Shown here: piece after piece, positions 11,864 through 26,426 of the stretch
How the letters are laid out: every line of letters begins with the position of its first letter
How positions within the stretch are numbered: the first letter of the stretch is position 1
Assembly (NCBI RefSeq): GCF_040054535.1
Contig: NC_090796.1
Location: 12,303,501 to 12,367,500 of the forward strand
From: Antennarius striatus
Lineage: Eukaryota; Chordata; Actinopteri; Lophiiformes; Antennariidae
Direction of reading: 5' to 3'
DNA: 64,000 bases
Translations under genes and position numbers: made by a program
The notes under the pieces: generated by a model
What the model was told of the DNA's origin: nothing
What the model saw: only the letters and a program-made list of their open reading frames with translations
The model's database searches: none

Positions 11864-14536
11864 TGCATTAGAACTCATTTTTCAAAGTAAAACCACCACA
11901 TTTTTTTTTTTAATCAGTCTTTTCAGCACACTCTGACTTGAAGTGTCATGGCTAATCTACTTTGTCCATGTGCCTTTAATCGCAACATCACTCATATATG
12001 TGTAAAATAGCTCTGGCTATAACTCCACCGTGTCATTACTGCTGCTGGTGGCAGTTAATGGCTTCCACCTCCTCTCAGCTCGCTCCTGGCACCACCTCTG
12101 TTATTATGGCGCCGCTTAAAGCGCTACCAGTCCAGCTGATAAATTCCCCTTTAATTCTCCCACATTCCTCACATTGTTAAAGTTCAACAGTAATCACTCA
12201 CTAACTTGCATGCTTTAATACTTCCGAGGACTTCTTTTACTACATCTAACCGAATCCAAATCCAGGATTATGTAATCTTAAAAGCATCACAACCAGCAAG
12301 AAGTTACTTTACTGAGTGATCGCTGAGCTACCATAAATCAGATCGACTTGACACATTCCAAAAAGCTTCTCAAGGCCGCATGCAAACACTTCTCATTACA
12401 AAGCTATAAGTGTGTGTGCCCGTGTGTTTTGGCGGAATAACCTTGATGGCCAGAGTCTGACAGAGGCCATTTGTTAGTTTTATGGTTTCATTGGACTGAG
12501 GTGTAATCATTTACTCAAATTTACCTCACATTATTTCCCTTGTGTTTGGAATGCATCGACGTGCATTCTACTGATGGTGAGGCTTTGGTATTCAGGATGT
12601 AAGAATTTGCACCGTGTATAATGCCCCTACGTACTCATGATTAAAAACTAATCGATATATCGTTAACTGATGAGAACAAAAACTGTTTGCTGCAACCTAA
12701 TTATGTTAAACAATAAATAATTCCATAACAGAAACACGTCCTTACAGTTATGTGGTTGATCCAGCAAAAATACTCAGCCAACTTCAGATCTGACTCATGC
12801 ATGTATGCGGATGACCCACAGCCATCCTGACAGCACTGACCTTTACAGGAACGGACGGTTTAGAATGGAAGAAGCTAATGTTGCTCATTAGCTGAGCTCC
12901 ATCTATCGTGTTCAACTTTTTACCTAAAGAGAATAAACCCGCTCTGTAGAGGAGCAAAACGATTTCCACATGATCTGATAGGTTTTCTGAACTTTTGCTT
13001 GAATCTCTGATTCTGTTAATGTGTTTCCCCAAACAGCATCTAAAGAAAATTATGTGCAAACCATAGAATAAAATCTATGAGGACTAAATGGCATTAGCAT
13101 GTTCTCAGCTGAAGGTTTTGAAAGACGTAGCAGTGCAAGCTCCATGACTCAGTGGTGCTATGAGTGCACACCATCTGTACATTTCTTTTCACTCCTACGT
13201 ACATAAATAGCAAGTCTGTTTTGTTAACATGGTAGACGTCCATGTGAAGCAGCAAACTGTGAAAGAAGAGGATCACAAGTTTCAACCAGGAGACTGGGAT
13301 TGGGATTCTGTGTTAATCCATTACAGTTTTAGGGAGGTCTGTTAGCGGTTATCTTGATGGAACAATCACTTTGCAAAGTAAAGATTCCTGTTAAGTGAAT
13401 ACTTTAGTCACAATAAGAAGAAGAAATACAAATTAAAGGGATTTGCTAAAGAATATTAGTTATTATTTGCTTAACAGGATGAACACTTCAGTACCTGCTT
13501 TAAATTCATTATATAAAGTGTATTTCTGTCCTGAATAGTGAAAAATATTTTTTGCTCATGTCCTCTTTTAAACACATGATCCTAATTCCTCTGCCTCCTT
13601 TTTGGCTTTCCGTCCATCAGAATTTCTCCACACATCAGAGATCATTAATTACAAGCGGGAGGCACTGTGGCATGAGTGAATATTAAAAAAAAAAATGGTG
13701 CTCCTCCATCCACAAATTATAATATTCAGCTCTCCAGGGCACTTGAAAATTAAAATAAAACCCAAACAAGATCTGAACGTCTATGCCGGGTGGGCTATAT
13801 TTGGAACAAGGTCTGCCTTTGCTGAATAAAAAAAGTTCTCAAAAGCTGTTGCTGGCAGGGAGACATTCAGGATCACAGCGAACCAGCGTGAGGTTAGCCT
13901 TGAAAAGAAATGGCCATTGCCTCACATGTCAGAGGTAGAATCACCTGTACTAAGAGCAGAGCGTTAAGAAAGAGCACCTGTGCTGTCCTCTCTCATACAT
14001 TTAAGTGTTACTGATTTTGAATGTGTGGTTTTGAGCACAGGTTTATAACCGAACTGACTATAAATAGTACAACCAGTAGTAGCCCTGCTGTGAGACTACA
14101 AAGAATGCAATATGCTGTAACTCTGATTCACAGATCTGAGGTGAATGAGTCTTCTTTGAGCTTTGCTTCTATTTGCGATTACTTTATAATCCATTTTAAG
14201 AGACTGATAAAAAAAATTTTAAAAAGACAAACAGTGTCTGAACATTCCGGATACAACATGCTGAAGGGAGAGTCAGTCCAGATCACAACAGAACCGGTCC
14301 CTCCTGGTTGTGGATCACAACCACTCATCAATGTTCAGTCCACAGCCGCAATGCAAACAGGCCCGAAGGACACTTGATCCTGGACATGTTGTCTCTGCAA
14401 AGCCTCGTCAATCCTGGGCTCTGACTGATCTTGTGATAAACAGACAGAGGGGGGGGAGGAAGAGGAGACACAGCTTCTGAAGGAGACAGAGACTAAAACA
14501 ACTCCAATAACACCACAAAGTATTATTAAGACTGGA

Positions 14537-14598
14537 TGTGTGTATGTGTGTGTGTGTGTGCATGCGTGTGTGCGTGCGTGCGTGCGTGTGTGTGCGTG
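14537..14598. repeat. (GT)n/(GC) microsatellite
   Basis: Imperfect GT run with CATGCGTG and repeated CGTG interruptions. Confidence 0.9.
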
Positions 14599-14759
14599 CC
14601 CCAGACAAACTGGTTAAGCTCCAGATAAACATCACTGCCTGGAAACTGAATGTTCTCTCCTCTGCTGAGAAAGCAACTCCAGCTCATCCCTCTTCCTCTT
14701 TGTCTACAACCACATCTCTCTCCTCTTCTTCTTCTCCTCTTCCATCCCTCTGTTGTACA

Positions 14760-14849
14760 TCTCTTTCCAGCCATGAAGCAAAAACTATGACATCATACCA
14801 CGTCACATCAAAAGAAATTCAATAAAGCGCTTTTTAAAAAAAAAAAAAA
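14760..14849 (+). other. AATAAA plus A-tract, possible retroposed 3' end
   Basis: AATAAA near 14821 is followed within about 15 nt by an uninterrupted A-run (to about 14848), as at the 3' end of a reverse-transcribed mRNA or SINE. I could not recognise a parent gene in the CT-rich sequence upstream and found no clear target duplication, so this may be chance. Confidence 0.25.
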
Positions 14850-17800
14850 TACACAAGTTGATTCCTGGAGCCTCGGATGTCTGTGATTCATCATTGATGA
14901 ATTAATTGCCTTTACAAATGCATCCAATTAAAAATGTATTAACTGACAATGTATGTTTTGTGCATCACAGCTATTAACCTTTTCACCATGAGTGAGTCAA
15001 TTCCAACCAAAGGTCAGCCAGGATTTTTAAAAAAAGAAACTTTTCTTCTGTTTCTTTCTGTTGTTGTTGTTGTTGTTTAGGTTTACCAGATGGTAAATTA
15101 AACGTGACATCTGTCCTCTGAAACATGAGAGGGATTTAATTTGAAACAGAAACAGTTGTCTAGCACTCATCCCTCAAAGATTCATCAATTTTATCCTTCA
15201 TCAGGTTCACCAGGGTCATCAGTCGCCACCACCAGATGAGCAGACAAGCAGAAGAGTTTATTAAAGTAAAGAAATTAAACAAATAGTTTGCCACTAGAAA
15301 TATAACTGAGAATGGGGTGTGTTTTGTAGCTTTTTAATTATTAATCATTGGTTTACTATTGATTGATAAAATGTGATAAAAATGTGTGATTCTAGCAACA
15401 GCTGGCATGGATTTCTAGTATGATTCACAACAACGCGATAGAGATAAAAGCAGGTAAAAGCCTGCTTGAATGTTTTAGAAAGAAACTCATGTTCCTATGG
15501 GAGTGAATCAGAGCTGCTTCATGCACTTGAATAGTAAAACGCCCCTCACTAGAACACTGGTCTGGTACCATTTCCAATCTGTCAGTCTCATGAGTGAACC
15601 CAGAGTGAACCAGGCTTCCTGAGTGTTTTCAGTTTTAAAGGTTTTTAATCATTTAAAGCATCTCACAGCAGAAAACTGGATGCAAAGCTCAAACGTACAA
15701 AGGAAGGAGAGCAGAAAAGACGTCAACTCGGGCGATGATGTTTGAATGCTGACAGTATAGCTACACAAGTAGAAGAAAATCCAGTATCCAGACAAGATCT
15801 TATTAAAAACAATTTAAATCTAAATTTAAAGTTGACTTTCATGAGTTATACCAGCTGATCTTGGTAATCCCATGGTTATCACAGGGTTAAAAGTAGGGAT
15901 AGTCAACAAAATCACACTCACTCCTACAGAGAACTTCAAGGTGACAGGAAGCCAACCCTGCATGTTTTTGGACTGTTTGAGAGAATGCACAGCCCCCACT
16001 TTGTAACTTCTGGCTGTGATGCAGCTGCTAGCAGCTCTGCATCACGGCACTCAAGCCAAAGTCCAGGATTCTAGGATTTGCCTAGTTGTAATCACCACAA
16101 AACATCAAAGAGAGATGCTTCCCAGTTCCCCACAGATCAATATGGTCTCCATTCTCCCACAAGGGAAATGGTAGCCTAGTTACGACACACTCCACTCTGA
16201 CTATGCTTTGTCTTGGTTGTCCTTTTGGACCTGTCTGAGAGCGGTTAATGTATTTTATCGTTTGCCCTTGCAGTGAAGATGAGCCCACTAGTGTGTTCAC
16301 GCTGCTAACCCTCAGACTGTCACTATCATTCATGCACATCCCTAACCTTGATGTAAGACTGACAGGTTAGTCAGCAGAGTCCTGGAAGAACATAAAGAGG
16401 TGTTTGTTCTCTCTGTTTATTAATGGTGGTTAAAAAAAATTGTACTTATTTGCAAGATTTTGAATTTTGAATTAAATTTCTTGATGTGTTGAAAATAATC
16501 TTGTAATTCTTTCAATAAAAGATATATAAATAACCAGTTACATGAATAAAGTAATCTTAAAGTGAAATATAAAACCTTTTTTCTAAAACTTTTCCTTCAG
16601 AAAGGGTCTGAATATTCGTTCCACCACAAGCACACTGATGAGATAAGAAATGAAGGGTTTAATAAAGGTACATTTATAGCACAAATAATCCCATGTGATG
16701 CAACTATGTGACATTTATCTACTGCTGATGCGGTTACACGGTCAGTAAACATCGACATTTATCACTGTATCAACATTAGCCTCGCATGGATGACAACACT
16801 TTCTTTTGGCTGTCATCTCTGAACATTTGTGCCAACCAGGTCAGTCATTATACTGAGAATAAAACCACTCGCCAGATTTGCGAACATCACTGGGAGCAGA
16901 TCTCAAATTTGATGATCCGTCTTCAAAGAGAATAATGATTTAGGACCGTCTGGAAAAAAGCCATGTCTTCATGATGAGAAGTGGGGACAGCTGAGAATTA
17001 TTTCTCTTTACCCTCCACTCTGATCTTCAAACTGTCTTATACCCGATTTATAACGCTCGCTCATCGAATTTGAGCCATGCTTGACTGTTTTTCAAAATAC
17101 AACTTCACTCTCATATCAGGTCAGTCCGAGGATGGAGCTCTGGGACACTCTGTGCATCAGTTTACCAGCATTCAGTATGAACTCCAGCTGTACTGCCATT
17201 AAACTTGGATGAGAGGCTGCATGATTAGGATGTTACATAAAAGCGGAATGGGTGAGTGCAGGTATGCTGCTGAGGTTATAAAGAAGCCACAAGCCATCAG
17301 CGATATACAATCCATCACTGATGCATGATTGAACTCAGCCTCTGAAGACTGGACAGCAAACAAACAAGCCCCAGCGTCTGAACTACATCTCTGAATCGCT
17401 GCACCTACAGCAACGTTTGTGCTCGCTGCCTCCGTACCTCACAGCCAACATAAAACCTGATTTGAGGCCAGACTTCAACTCAGATAGGAAGTTCTGGTAA
17501 TTAGAAAGTGATATTTTTGGCTTGTCTGAGCACAGGACATGTCCTGAAGGTGAGTAATTGGTATCATTGAGTGAACAGTGGGGCAGGATGAGTCAGGGAT
17601 CGAGATCTATTAGTGGCTGCTAATCAGTGGCTCACACTGGGTTCGGGGAAGCAGCCAGCTGAAAGACTGCAGGCTCAAAGCAGAGCAAACAAATAATAGC
17701 AGCTTCCCTGAACATACTGCACTGTAAATATCTGTGTGTTAAGATTTAATGGTCAAGTATCATGGCTTAACGCTCGCATTTTGCCATTGTGACCCGCATT

Positions 17801-20500
17801 TTCATGCATACAGTTGGCTTCATGCATGAATTTTGCAGCTTTGACAGTCTCTGCAAGCAGTTTATGACTGGATCTCACACCAAAACGGGGTCTCCTTAAA
17901 AATGGAATTAGGTGGCAGCTGCCCAGTCTTTCCAAAGCAAGATGGACATTTTCAAAATGAATCTCCAAATGGACGGAGCATATTTTCCAAGCTGCGAAAT
18001 AAATTCAGAGAGAGAGAGATGTTTCCGCTCATGTGGAGTCTATGCAAAAAGGATGCATGTTAATGCACATGGTTTGGGGCATTATTACGGACTGACAGAA
18101 ATGTATTTATGATGTATATTTTGATCTAGAAGATATTTTGCAATTGCCTTCCATATTGGTCCTGCATACGCCTGTTTAAGTTTATTTTGCATTTTTCTAT
18201 CTTTAGCAAATAAAACAGGAAGATCTCAGAGGAAGGCCTCTAATTGAATTTTGGTAAAGGGGAAACCATATAGTTATAAAACTGTGTGTACTGTACGACT
18301 ACTGGCAGGCGTTTGATGAATAAGAAAACAGATCATTACAGTTTGTTCATCTTTTCATTTATTCGTGTCAAGTAAAGCAAAAAAATGAGCTCATTGTAGA
18401 ATAGAGTTCATGTTTTTTTAGACTCATTCGACAAATAGGAGACGAAATGAAGCTGTCAGTTTTATTTAATTACTTGGCTGTCCAGTAGAGTATCAGTCGA
18501 CACCATCAGCAGAGATACGGCTGCTCATCCATATCTGTAGTTTTGACAGTTTCTTGGCCCCTCATGTCCTCTCACTTCTGCACATACAGCATTAATTGCA
18601 TCGGTGAAATTTTGAGCTGATGGCCTTAGCGCTCAGGCTCGGAAAAAAAATTTTTTTAGCCTAACGAAACTTCACACACACACGATCACAATCCCAGTGG
18701 ACTCACGGAACTGAATGGGCACGAAGCAAAGTCATTTCATCTGTTTGACTGTCACTCTGTTTCCTTTTAGTATTAAAATATGCACCATAAAGCACTTGAG
18801 CCGCAACTAGGACAACTCAGTCTTCAGCAACTTCCTCTAAAACTCAACTTACATGTCATCTTTTTAATTCAGTCTAGAGAAGGAACAGTGATTATGACAA
18901 AAGTAATCAAGTGGAGTTATAAGGATGCAATGTAGCTTAGCACTCCGTAGATCTGAATGCTCTCAGCTGTCACAATTGTTGGTCTTTGCCACCCAATATC
19001 ATCATTTTACAGCAGCCATTTATGAATGAGTCCTTTTCCCATCACATTTCATATCATTCAGTATTGAAAGGGATGACTGTAACAACCAAATCCCTCAAGA
19101 AGCGACAGTTAAGCAAGGGTCGACTCTGAAACTTTGCAATAAATATTCTGAATCCTGAAAATTTGTTGGTTGAAAATAAGGGCTATCTACCAGTTTTACA
19201 CACAAAAGACTTTTTACAAATGTAGGACAGTATTGCTGTGGGGATTGTTGTTTAAAGTCTTTTGTGGCTCCACAAGCAGACAAAAGAAATTCAATAAATA
19301 GCCTCCAGTGATTTTATTTTTTTATTTTATTTTGTCAGTGTATACTATTCAAACACAGGTGCAGCGTCTGTTTGCAGGTTTCTAAAGCTTTCAAGGTTTG
19401 GTGGGGCTATCAGTCTGATTCTGCGTGCCTCCCAGCTAATTAAAACTGTGCAGAAATGTAAGGCTCTGACTTCATGGATGGTCTGCGAGTGTAAACTTCA
19501 CAGAAGCTTTATTATTTATTTGATAAATGCATGAAAAATTCTCCAAAAGGCATCAGTACAACAACTATAGCTGAGAAGTCCAGTTTAGTGAGACAATTTA
19601 GCAGAGGTGTTTAATCTGTGGACTTTGAAATTACTAGACATTTACAGTAGCTAATAAATGCTAATAAATGTCCAATCAATACCCAGAGATCATTGTGGGC
19701 TGTATAGTTAACAGGTCTGCGAAGGGAAAAGGAAAAAGAGATAAAAATGAGATAAGAGATAATTACCTGCTTGATTAAAATTATTTTAAATATAATAGCA
19801 GTAATATTTCATTGTACCAGTTGGAGCAAGGTTTGCTCTTAAAAGTTATCAATTCAGAAACAGATGGACTTTTAATTAAATAATTCACTGAAACTTCTCA
19901 TTTCACTGCTTTCTAAGTTAGAAACATGTTTTTCTCCAGATACTGTGCCAGCTAGATTTTTTGATTGACCTCCCTCAACTAATCCACTCAGGTCGATTCA
20001 AAGGACTGAATGTGAGTCTGTTTGCATTTTTGCAGTAACGTCTCCCGGTATATATGCATATTTCAGAATTACAAAGTTGCTGATAATGTAATCCCGCCAT
20101 GCTAAGTGTAAACTGCTTATTCAAATAATCCACAACCATAACGGTGCTCCCGATACCCGGAAACTCATTTCTTTTACCAGACATTTGAAAGTCTTTAGTC
20201 TATCAACCTACACATAATGCAAGACAGTCTGTTTTAACCTGGCCGCCGTGACCCGACAGTTGTGTAACATCATTGTGTATTCAACACAACAACCTCTGTA
20301 AGTCTCTCTGGGAGGCGTTTGGAGAGAACGTTGTGTCACATGTGAATTTTAAACGCTCTCACTTCAGCATCTCCGAATGACTCAGTTCATCCCTTCCTGC
20401 ATCACTAACAGCGACAGACTCAGACAGACTGCAGTCGACCCCCATCTATGCCTGCTGTCCCTGATCTTCCTTACTGTTCATGTCCCCTGTCTCCTCCCAG

Positions 20501-20636
20501 CCGTTGGCATATGAGGCTGACAGCTCCGTGAGCCCAGAGCCTGAGCCGGTGCTTCTGCCTGTCGTGGGTCAGCCTCCCTCTGGGACACACAATCACAATA
20601 TGGTTAACAGGAGGCAGTGCCCCAGCGGCTCCACAG
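20501..20636 (+). other. exon-like block on the plus strand, unidentified
   Basis: A long pyrimidine tract ending ctcctcccag precedes a 136-nt segment that is open in one frame (45 codons plus 1 nt, beginning PLAYEADSSVSPEPEPVLLP) and ends CCACAG|gtcatg. Splice signals, openness and a Pro/Ser/Glu-rich composition resemble a coding exon, but I do not recognise the protein and no neighbouring exon is evident. It is antisense to srcin1. It could be an exon of an antisense transcript or chance. Confidence 0.22.
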
Positions 20637-21320
20637 GTCATGTTCTTTCAGCACTATGGGTGTTTTCCTCCTTCCCTCCCTCGCTTCTTCTCTGCTTCTG
20701 AGTACCTGGTGCATGCAAAAAGTGTGTGAAATCATAATACTGAAGGAACAAAGTGTGGCATTGCGGTGAATTAAGAAAGCAATCATTAGCTGGACCAGTC
20801 CTTTCATCTGTCTCTGATTCGTGCATTGGTTGCACATTGATTATTTTCAATTCTAATTCTAGTCCAGTGGACATTAATGCTTTATATATTTGAAAAATGT
20901 AAAAAAGCAGAAGCCCAAAAATAATTTTGCAGTTACTTTAAAGGGGCCTCATCAGAACACTTGATTTATTTCTTATCTGGAAACTTTCTTATCAGTCAGT
21001 CACATCTCTTCGTTAGATGCCACATTATAGAAATCAGAAAGGCACCAGCAATGACTCAGATTACAAGCTTCGAGAAGAGGCTCGCTTTGCTTTTCCTCTT
21101 TAGCCCAGCACAACTTCATTCCAACAGAAAGAGAAAAGACCCCTGCAGTCCCAAGATGTATAAACTGATAGCAAACAGCATCAAAGTGAAATCCGAAGTG
21201 TTTGATTCATCGTCACTAGATCGTCTAGAAAGAGAGGGGAAAAGTATTACGCCCACTTCAAAAAGCTTCAAACTGTCTGAGACTCCTGCTCTTATAGGGT
21301 TACGGGGAAACAACTTCACA

Positions 21321-21322
21321 CA

Positions 21323-21363
<41 letters not shown>

Positions 21364-21376
21364 ACACACACACACA
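21321..21376. repeat. (CA)n microsatellite
   Basis: AC run with a single TACAC interruption. Confidence 0.95.
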
Positions 21377-21950
21377 ACCTGCAACTTGATCCTGTGAATT
21401 CATCTCACAACAAGTACCCATCTGCCTGCATGTCCACTTGCATTTCAACCATATCTCAGCAAGTCCCATCAGAACATTCAGGGCTATGATTAGTAATATG
21501 GCCCTGGAGAAAGAGAGAGAGAGAAAAGTAAAGATTTGGAGGGGGGATGGTGGGAGGCGCTAAATGTACCGTTTAAGTGCAGGTTTTGATAAGGAAGGCT
21601 TTGTGGACACTGTCCCACATACTGGTGCCGCAGGCGGAAGCAATGCTTTCCATGTGAAGGTCAACTCAGGTTAACTGGAATACTCTTTCCTTGCCCTACA
21701 TGACAAAACATTGCTTGCTTCGGCTTTTTTCTTTCCTTTCATTTCCTCTTCTCTGATATCTTTTTTTTTTGGTTCTCTTGGGGCTATGCAAAGAAGCCGG
21801 ATAATCCTGCTGCATGCAGCCAGCGAGAGTCTTCTGCAAAGAGTGAGTGGCTGGATCACTTCAGCGACAGACCAAAAAAAAAAGAAAAAGGAAAAAACTG
21901 CTGCTGCATAATGTGCCAGTGTGAGCAGAATTGAGTGCACAAATGACAGA

Positions 21951-21980
21951 ATGAATAAATGAATGAATGAATGAATGAAT
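21951..21980. repeat. (GAAT)n tetranucleotide repeat
   Basis: Run of GAAT units, one of them interrupted as AAAT. Confidence 0.9.
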
Positions 21981-22205
21981 CTTCCATACCTGGCTCGTGG
22001 TCCTGTGCAGGATGATGCCCCGCCTCTGGCCGAGACTTTACATGACACTGGTGTGTTTGTGTCTACACATGTGTGTGTGTATGTGTGTGTGTTTGTGTGT
22101 GTGATGGAGGAAGGAGAGAGGAGTAGATGCTGTGAAGGAGACGGGAAGAGTGCACAGTGCAGTGTAGAAGATTGGAGACAGGCTACTCAGTGTGTGCTAA
22201 GAAAG

Positions 22206-22256
22206 AGCATCTCTCTCTCTCTCTCTGTCTCTCTGTCTCTCGCTCTCTCTCTCTTA
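22206..22256. repeat. (CT)n microsatellite
   Basis: Imperfect CT run with GTCTCT interruptions. Confidence 0.9.
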
Positions 22257-23200
22257 CTCTGAGTATAATCCTTTCCACAGTCTACGGGGACCAGCTGCAA
22301 ATGAACCAGCTCTATCTCTCCCCTCTGCCTCTACTTCCGTCTTGTTCTCTATCTCGGCGCTGCACATCAGCCCCGAGCAGAATCACCCTCCCCATGCCTC
22401 CACCTTGCAGTAGATAAGCCAGAATGGCAGAGAGCACTCTTGCCCTTAATGACTGCTACAACTCTATCCCCCTCCTCACCAGCCCTCTTTTTCCCTCCAC
22501 TAAGGTCTTCACATCACAAAGTCTGCAATTGTTTATGTCACAGTGTCTCCTCTGTGCAGTTACACCGACGCCGCAGCTACGCGCTTAGACAACGCATGTT
22601 TATTGATTAGACAAGCATTTAAGACAACAATACCACAATGTCTTTTTGTTGCTGACACAGTGTTTTGAGTTAGGCCTGATGCATGGAGCCTTCAATTCCA
22701 TTTTAAGTTTGGCATGCTAATTTTGAATGAAACTAAGATCCTCTACAGAAATGCTAGTGACTAATCCGACATGGCATCTGGAATTGTGTGGAAACAATCA
22801 GGAATGGTTAATCGAATAGAGGTTTCAACGCTGCTAGCCTCATTAGCCAGCACCAGAAATACAATCGATCTGAACTATTGACCTGTTATTATACTGTTTG
22901 TAGGGAAATTAAAAGTCATCCCTACATCGAAGTTCATCTAGGACGTCAATGGGTTCTAATAGGTGTCATCACTATGCTTTGGGCGGCTTCCGGTGCAGAT
23001 AGGAGGGAACAGTCAGGTGGAAATAAAAGTATGTCAGGTCTTCAGAAAAAAGATTTTTATACGTTGGAAAGTGAAACCAGCAAATGTGTTTGGTTTTTTT
23101 TTACTTTAAAACAGAGAAATATTCAATTCTGTAGATTAATTTCACAGGAAAATAATAGAATAATTATTTTAGCATCAACTATCAGCTATAAATCTAAATC

Positions 23201-23326
<126 letters not shown>

Positions 23327-23695
23327 CGCAAGAGGACACAAGCCAGTGTCTTATTGTGCTGGTCCCAAGCACGGATAAATACAGAGGGTTGCGTCAGGAA
23401 GGGCATCCGGCATAAAACTTTTGCCAAATCAAAGATGCGACTCAAACCTATGACTTCCATACCGGATCGGTCGAGGCCCGGGTTAACAATGACCGCCATT
23501 GGCGCTGTTGACCTACAGGGTGCCGGTGGAAATTGGATTACTGTTGGTTGAAGAAGGAGAGCAGGAAAGTGCGTTCGCTCGAAGAAAGAGAAGAGGAACA
23601 CCAAGAGTATAGGACTAAGAGTAGGTACGTTGAATGTTGGAACTATGACAGGAAAAGGTAGAGAGTTGGTTGACATGATGCAGAGGAGGATATAA
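23327..23695 (+). mobile_element. RTE-type LINE 5' fragment with start of the AP endonuclease frame
   Basis: The leader contains blocks typical of fish RTE elements (GGTTGCGTCAGGAAGGGCAT, GACTTCCATACCGGATCGGT, GGCGCTGTTGACCTACAGGG). It runs into an open stretch reading RVGTLNVGTMTGKGRELVDM, which is the conserved beginning of the apurinic endonuclease domain. A stop follows about 5 residues later and the sequence then leaves the element, so only the 5' start remains. That is unusual for LINEs, which normally lose their 5' end. Confidence 0.85.
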
Positions 23696-24538
23696 AAATG
23701 TCTTGCCAGGTGGAGACAGACATCTTACACTCTGGTATACATTAGTACGCCATCTATTCATGTCATTCACTTCCACAGTGATTCACGGCTGCAAGAGCAA
23801 TCAGCTGCATTCAGAACAAATTGGTTGTGATGTTCAGACGAGTTCATCTCCCCTCGCTGGCTTCAGAAACATCCACGCTGTGACAGCCATATCCATCTGC
23901 ATGCGTCCGTTTCTGTAACATGTGTCTATGCATGTTCAGAACGATTTCCTTTTTCCTCCGTGCCAACTAAAACCCTCCAGATTCCTAATTTAGACCAAGT
24001 GCTTCTCCCCACCCACGCACTCTGTGGCTACCGTGTGTATCCATGATGCTTCCAGCTCGCCTCCACATCAAACCTCCTGCCTCCACATCATGGCTGCAGC
24101 TTGGAAAAACGCAAGCAGATTATGAGTGTGTCGGATTGGCAGAATGTATTAGCGTCACACCAATCACCATCACATTTACCCCCACTAGTCAATTATCAAG
24201 ATAGATAGCTCGTACTGATAAAAGCCTGCAAAGGGAACTAGACCCATTTTCTGCTCAGTGGACGGAGAGGAATGAGGGAAGATGGCGAGGGAAAGAGTGG
24301 GGAAGGAAATAAGCATTGGGGATGTTGTGACTGCAACACGCAGCACAGCTAAAATCTGATTGGGTGGACTGAGAAGGTGCCTATATTATTACAGACTGCT
24401 TTTGGATCCAGGCTAGGGGGAGTCCGGGTGGCAGAAATATGGAGGGAGAGGCGCACTTGTCACTGCAATGAAATCATTCTCCAAGGATACTGACGAGGAT
24501 GGGAGCTCCACAGAGATTAGAAGCTACAGCCTGCAAGT

Positions 24539-24606
24539 GTGTGTGTGTGTGTGTGTGCGTGTGTGTGTGTGTGTGTGCGCGCGCGCGCGTGTGTGTGTGT
24601 GTGTGT
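24539..24606. repeat. (GT)n/(GC)n microsatellite
   Basis: GT run with a central GCGCGCGCGC block, a sequence type that can adopt Z-DNA. Confidence 0.9.
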
Positions 24607-26230
24607 AACTATAGTTTAAGATTCTGAAAAGTATAACTGCTTATAGGCTGATTTTTTTCTCACGCTCTCTGTGGTTTTGTCATCCTGTTAAATCTGTTTC
24701 CTCTTTTCTAAACAACACAGGATTCACATTTTCATCAGTCACTCCAGCAGCTTAAAGGAACTAATTGTTGAAGTGAAATATAAATCTACCTCGAATGCAA
24801 GCATCGAGGTTAATCTGGAATAATTTTATGCATGTATGTGTATTTGCAGAAAATGTGCATCCATTGCATATAATTATCTATATTGGAAAATGAGAGTATC
24901 ATTTTACCTAACTCTCAAATCTACAACAAGAGTTTTTTTGGGGGGGTGATTAGAAGATATGTCTGTATCATTGTATAAAATGACTACGTTTTTTGGCCAT
25001 CAATCCTCCTCCTCATCATCTCTCTTGATTTCAGACCCTACTAGACTGAAGCTTTTCATCTGGATTTCACATGAAACATTCTGTATAATCAGCAAGTGGG
25101 TGGCTGGTTCAATGTTGTAATTTAGTCATCAGTGTGATCAAGCTGTATTGCTGAAGTTTACTATTGGAGGACACGTGTCGAGACCCGAGTGGAAGTGGGG
25201 TTCATAGCTTTAAATACCAGGAGTTAAGTTGACAATTACAATGTAAATGTTAAATGTAGATTGCAATCTGACTCGATGCTCTGCTGAGAAATCAAAATCT
25301 ATATTTCATTTAAATTTATACTTTGATTACATATTGGTCATAGCACCATGTCTCTACTTCCCCTGTTACCAAAGGGTGGCCCAAAATATATCAGCGCCTT
25401 CCAAATGTATAATTTTATCTCCCAGACTCCATCTTATGGTAAAGATCTAGATATAATTACACATGGTAATCATATTGTCTATATAAGGGTTGTTGTTTTT
25501 TTCAATTTTTCATTGCATTAACATATTAAAACAATTCCTTCGCAATGTTGGAGAAACTGAAATGTGATCCAGACAACAGACACAACCGCAACTTCAGCTC
25601 TTCTTGGCAAAAGTATAAAGTTTCTAATTCCAGCAGAGATGTTAGTCCGGGATTACAAATCTGGTTTCAATGTCACATCCAGAGTCTGTTTATATGGGAT
25701 TTAAGTTACAACCTGGATTACCCATCCGTACCGTGTAATCCTGTAATTCGATAAAATAGGACTTGATAGCACCGATGACGTCTGAGCTCTTCTGTCTTCT
25801 GCCACATCCACACAATTCATAGTAATTATGATAAACAACATGAGACACTGTGCAACAAGTGAACACACACAGTGGTACACTCTTCATCCTACGCATATTC
25901 CTCTGGGATTAATCAAGTATTTGTCTGTTTGTCTGTCTGTCAGCCTAAAGTCTCACCTCTTATATTCACAATTTACCTGAGACAGCCTGCACACCTTTCC
26001 GGCCTGATGTGTGACAGTGATGCTATCTGATGTCACCAAAAAAAAAAAAGCAATACTTTATTGAGGAGAAATGTTGAAGCTCCAAGAAAAAAAAAATCTG
26101 AGATGAATGTCTGTGATCCAGTCTTTAAGGAAATGTCAAATTTAACTTTTAATGTACAGTAGTTCTCATTACAATAGAAATGTCCGAATGTGTGACAGCA
26201 GGAGGACCTTGAAGTCACGTCCTCACACAA

Positions 26231-26231
<1 letters not shown>

Positions 26232-26266
<35 letters not shown>

Positions 26267-26278
26267 ACACACACACAG
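26232..26278. repeat. (AC)n microsatellite
   Basis: AC run with one TACAC interruption, in opposite orientation to the GT run that starts about 150 bp to the right. Confidence 0.95.
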
Positions 26279-26424
26279 GTATTGTAAAATCCAAAATCCT
26301 CTGTCAATTCTTAATACCTTTCCTGTGGTGTCATAAAAGTTACAACAATGGCCATTTGAAGGAAAGGTCAGTCCATGCGTGCGTTCATGCAGCACATCCA
26401 AAAAATCCTCCTGAGTCAAAAAAG

Positions 26425-26426
<2 letters not shown>

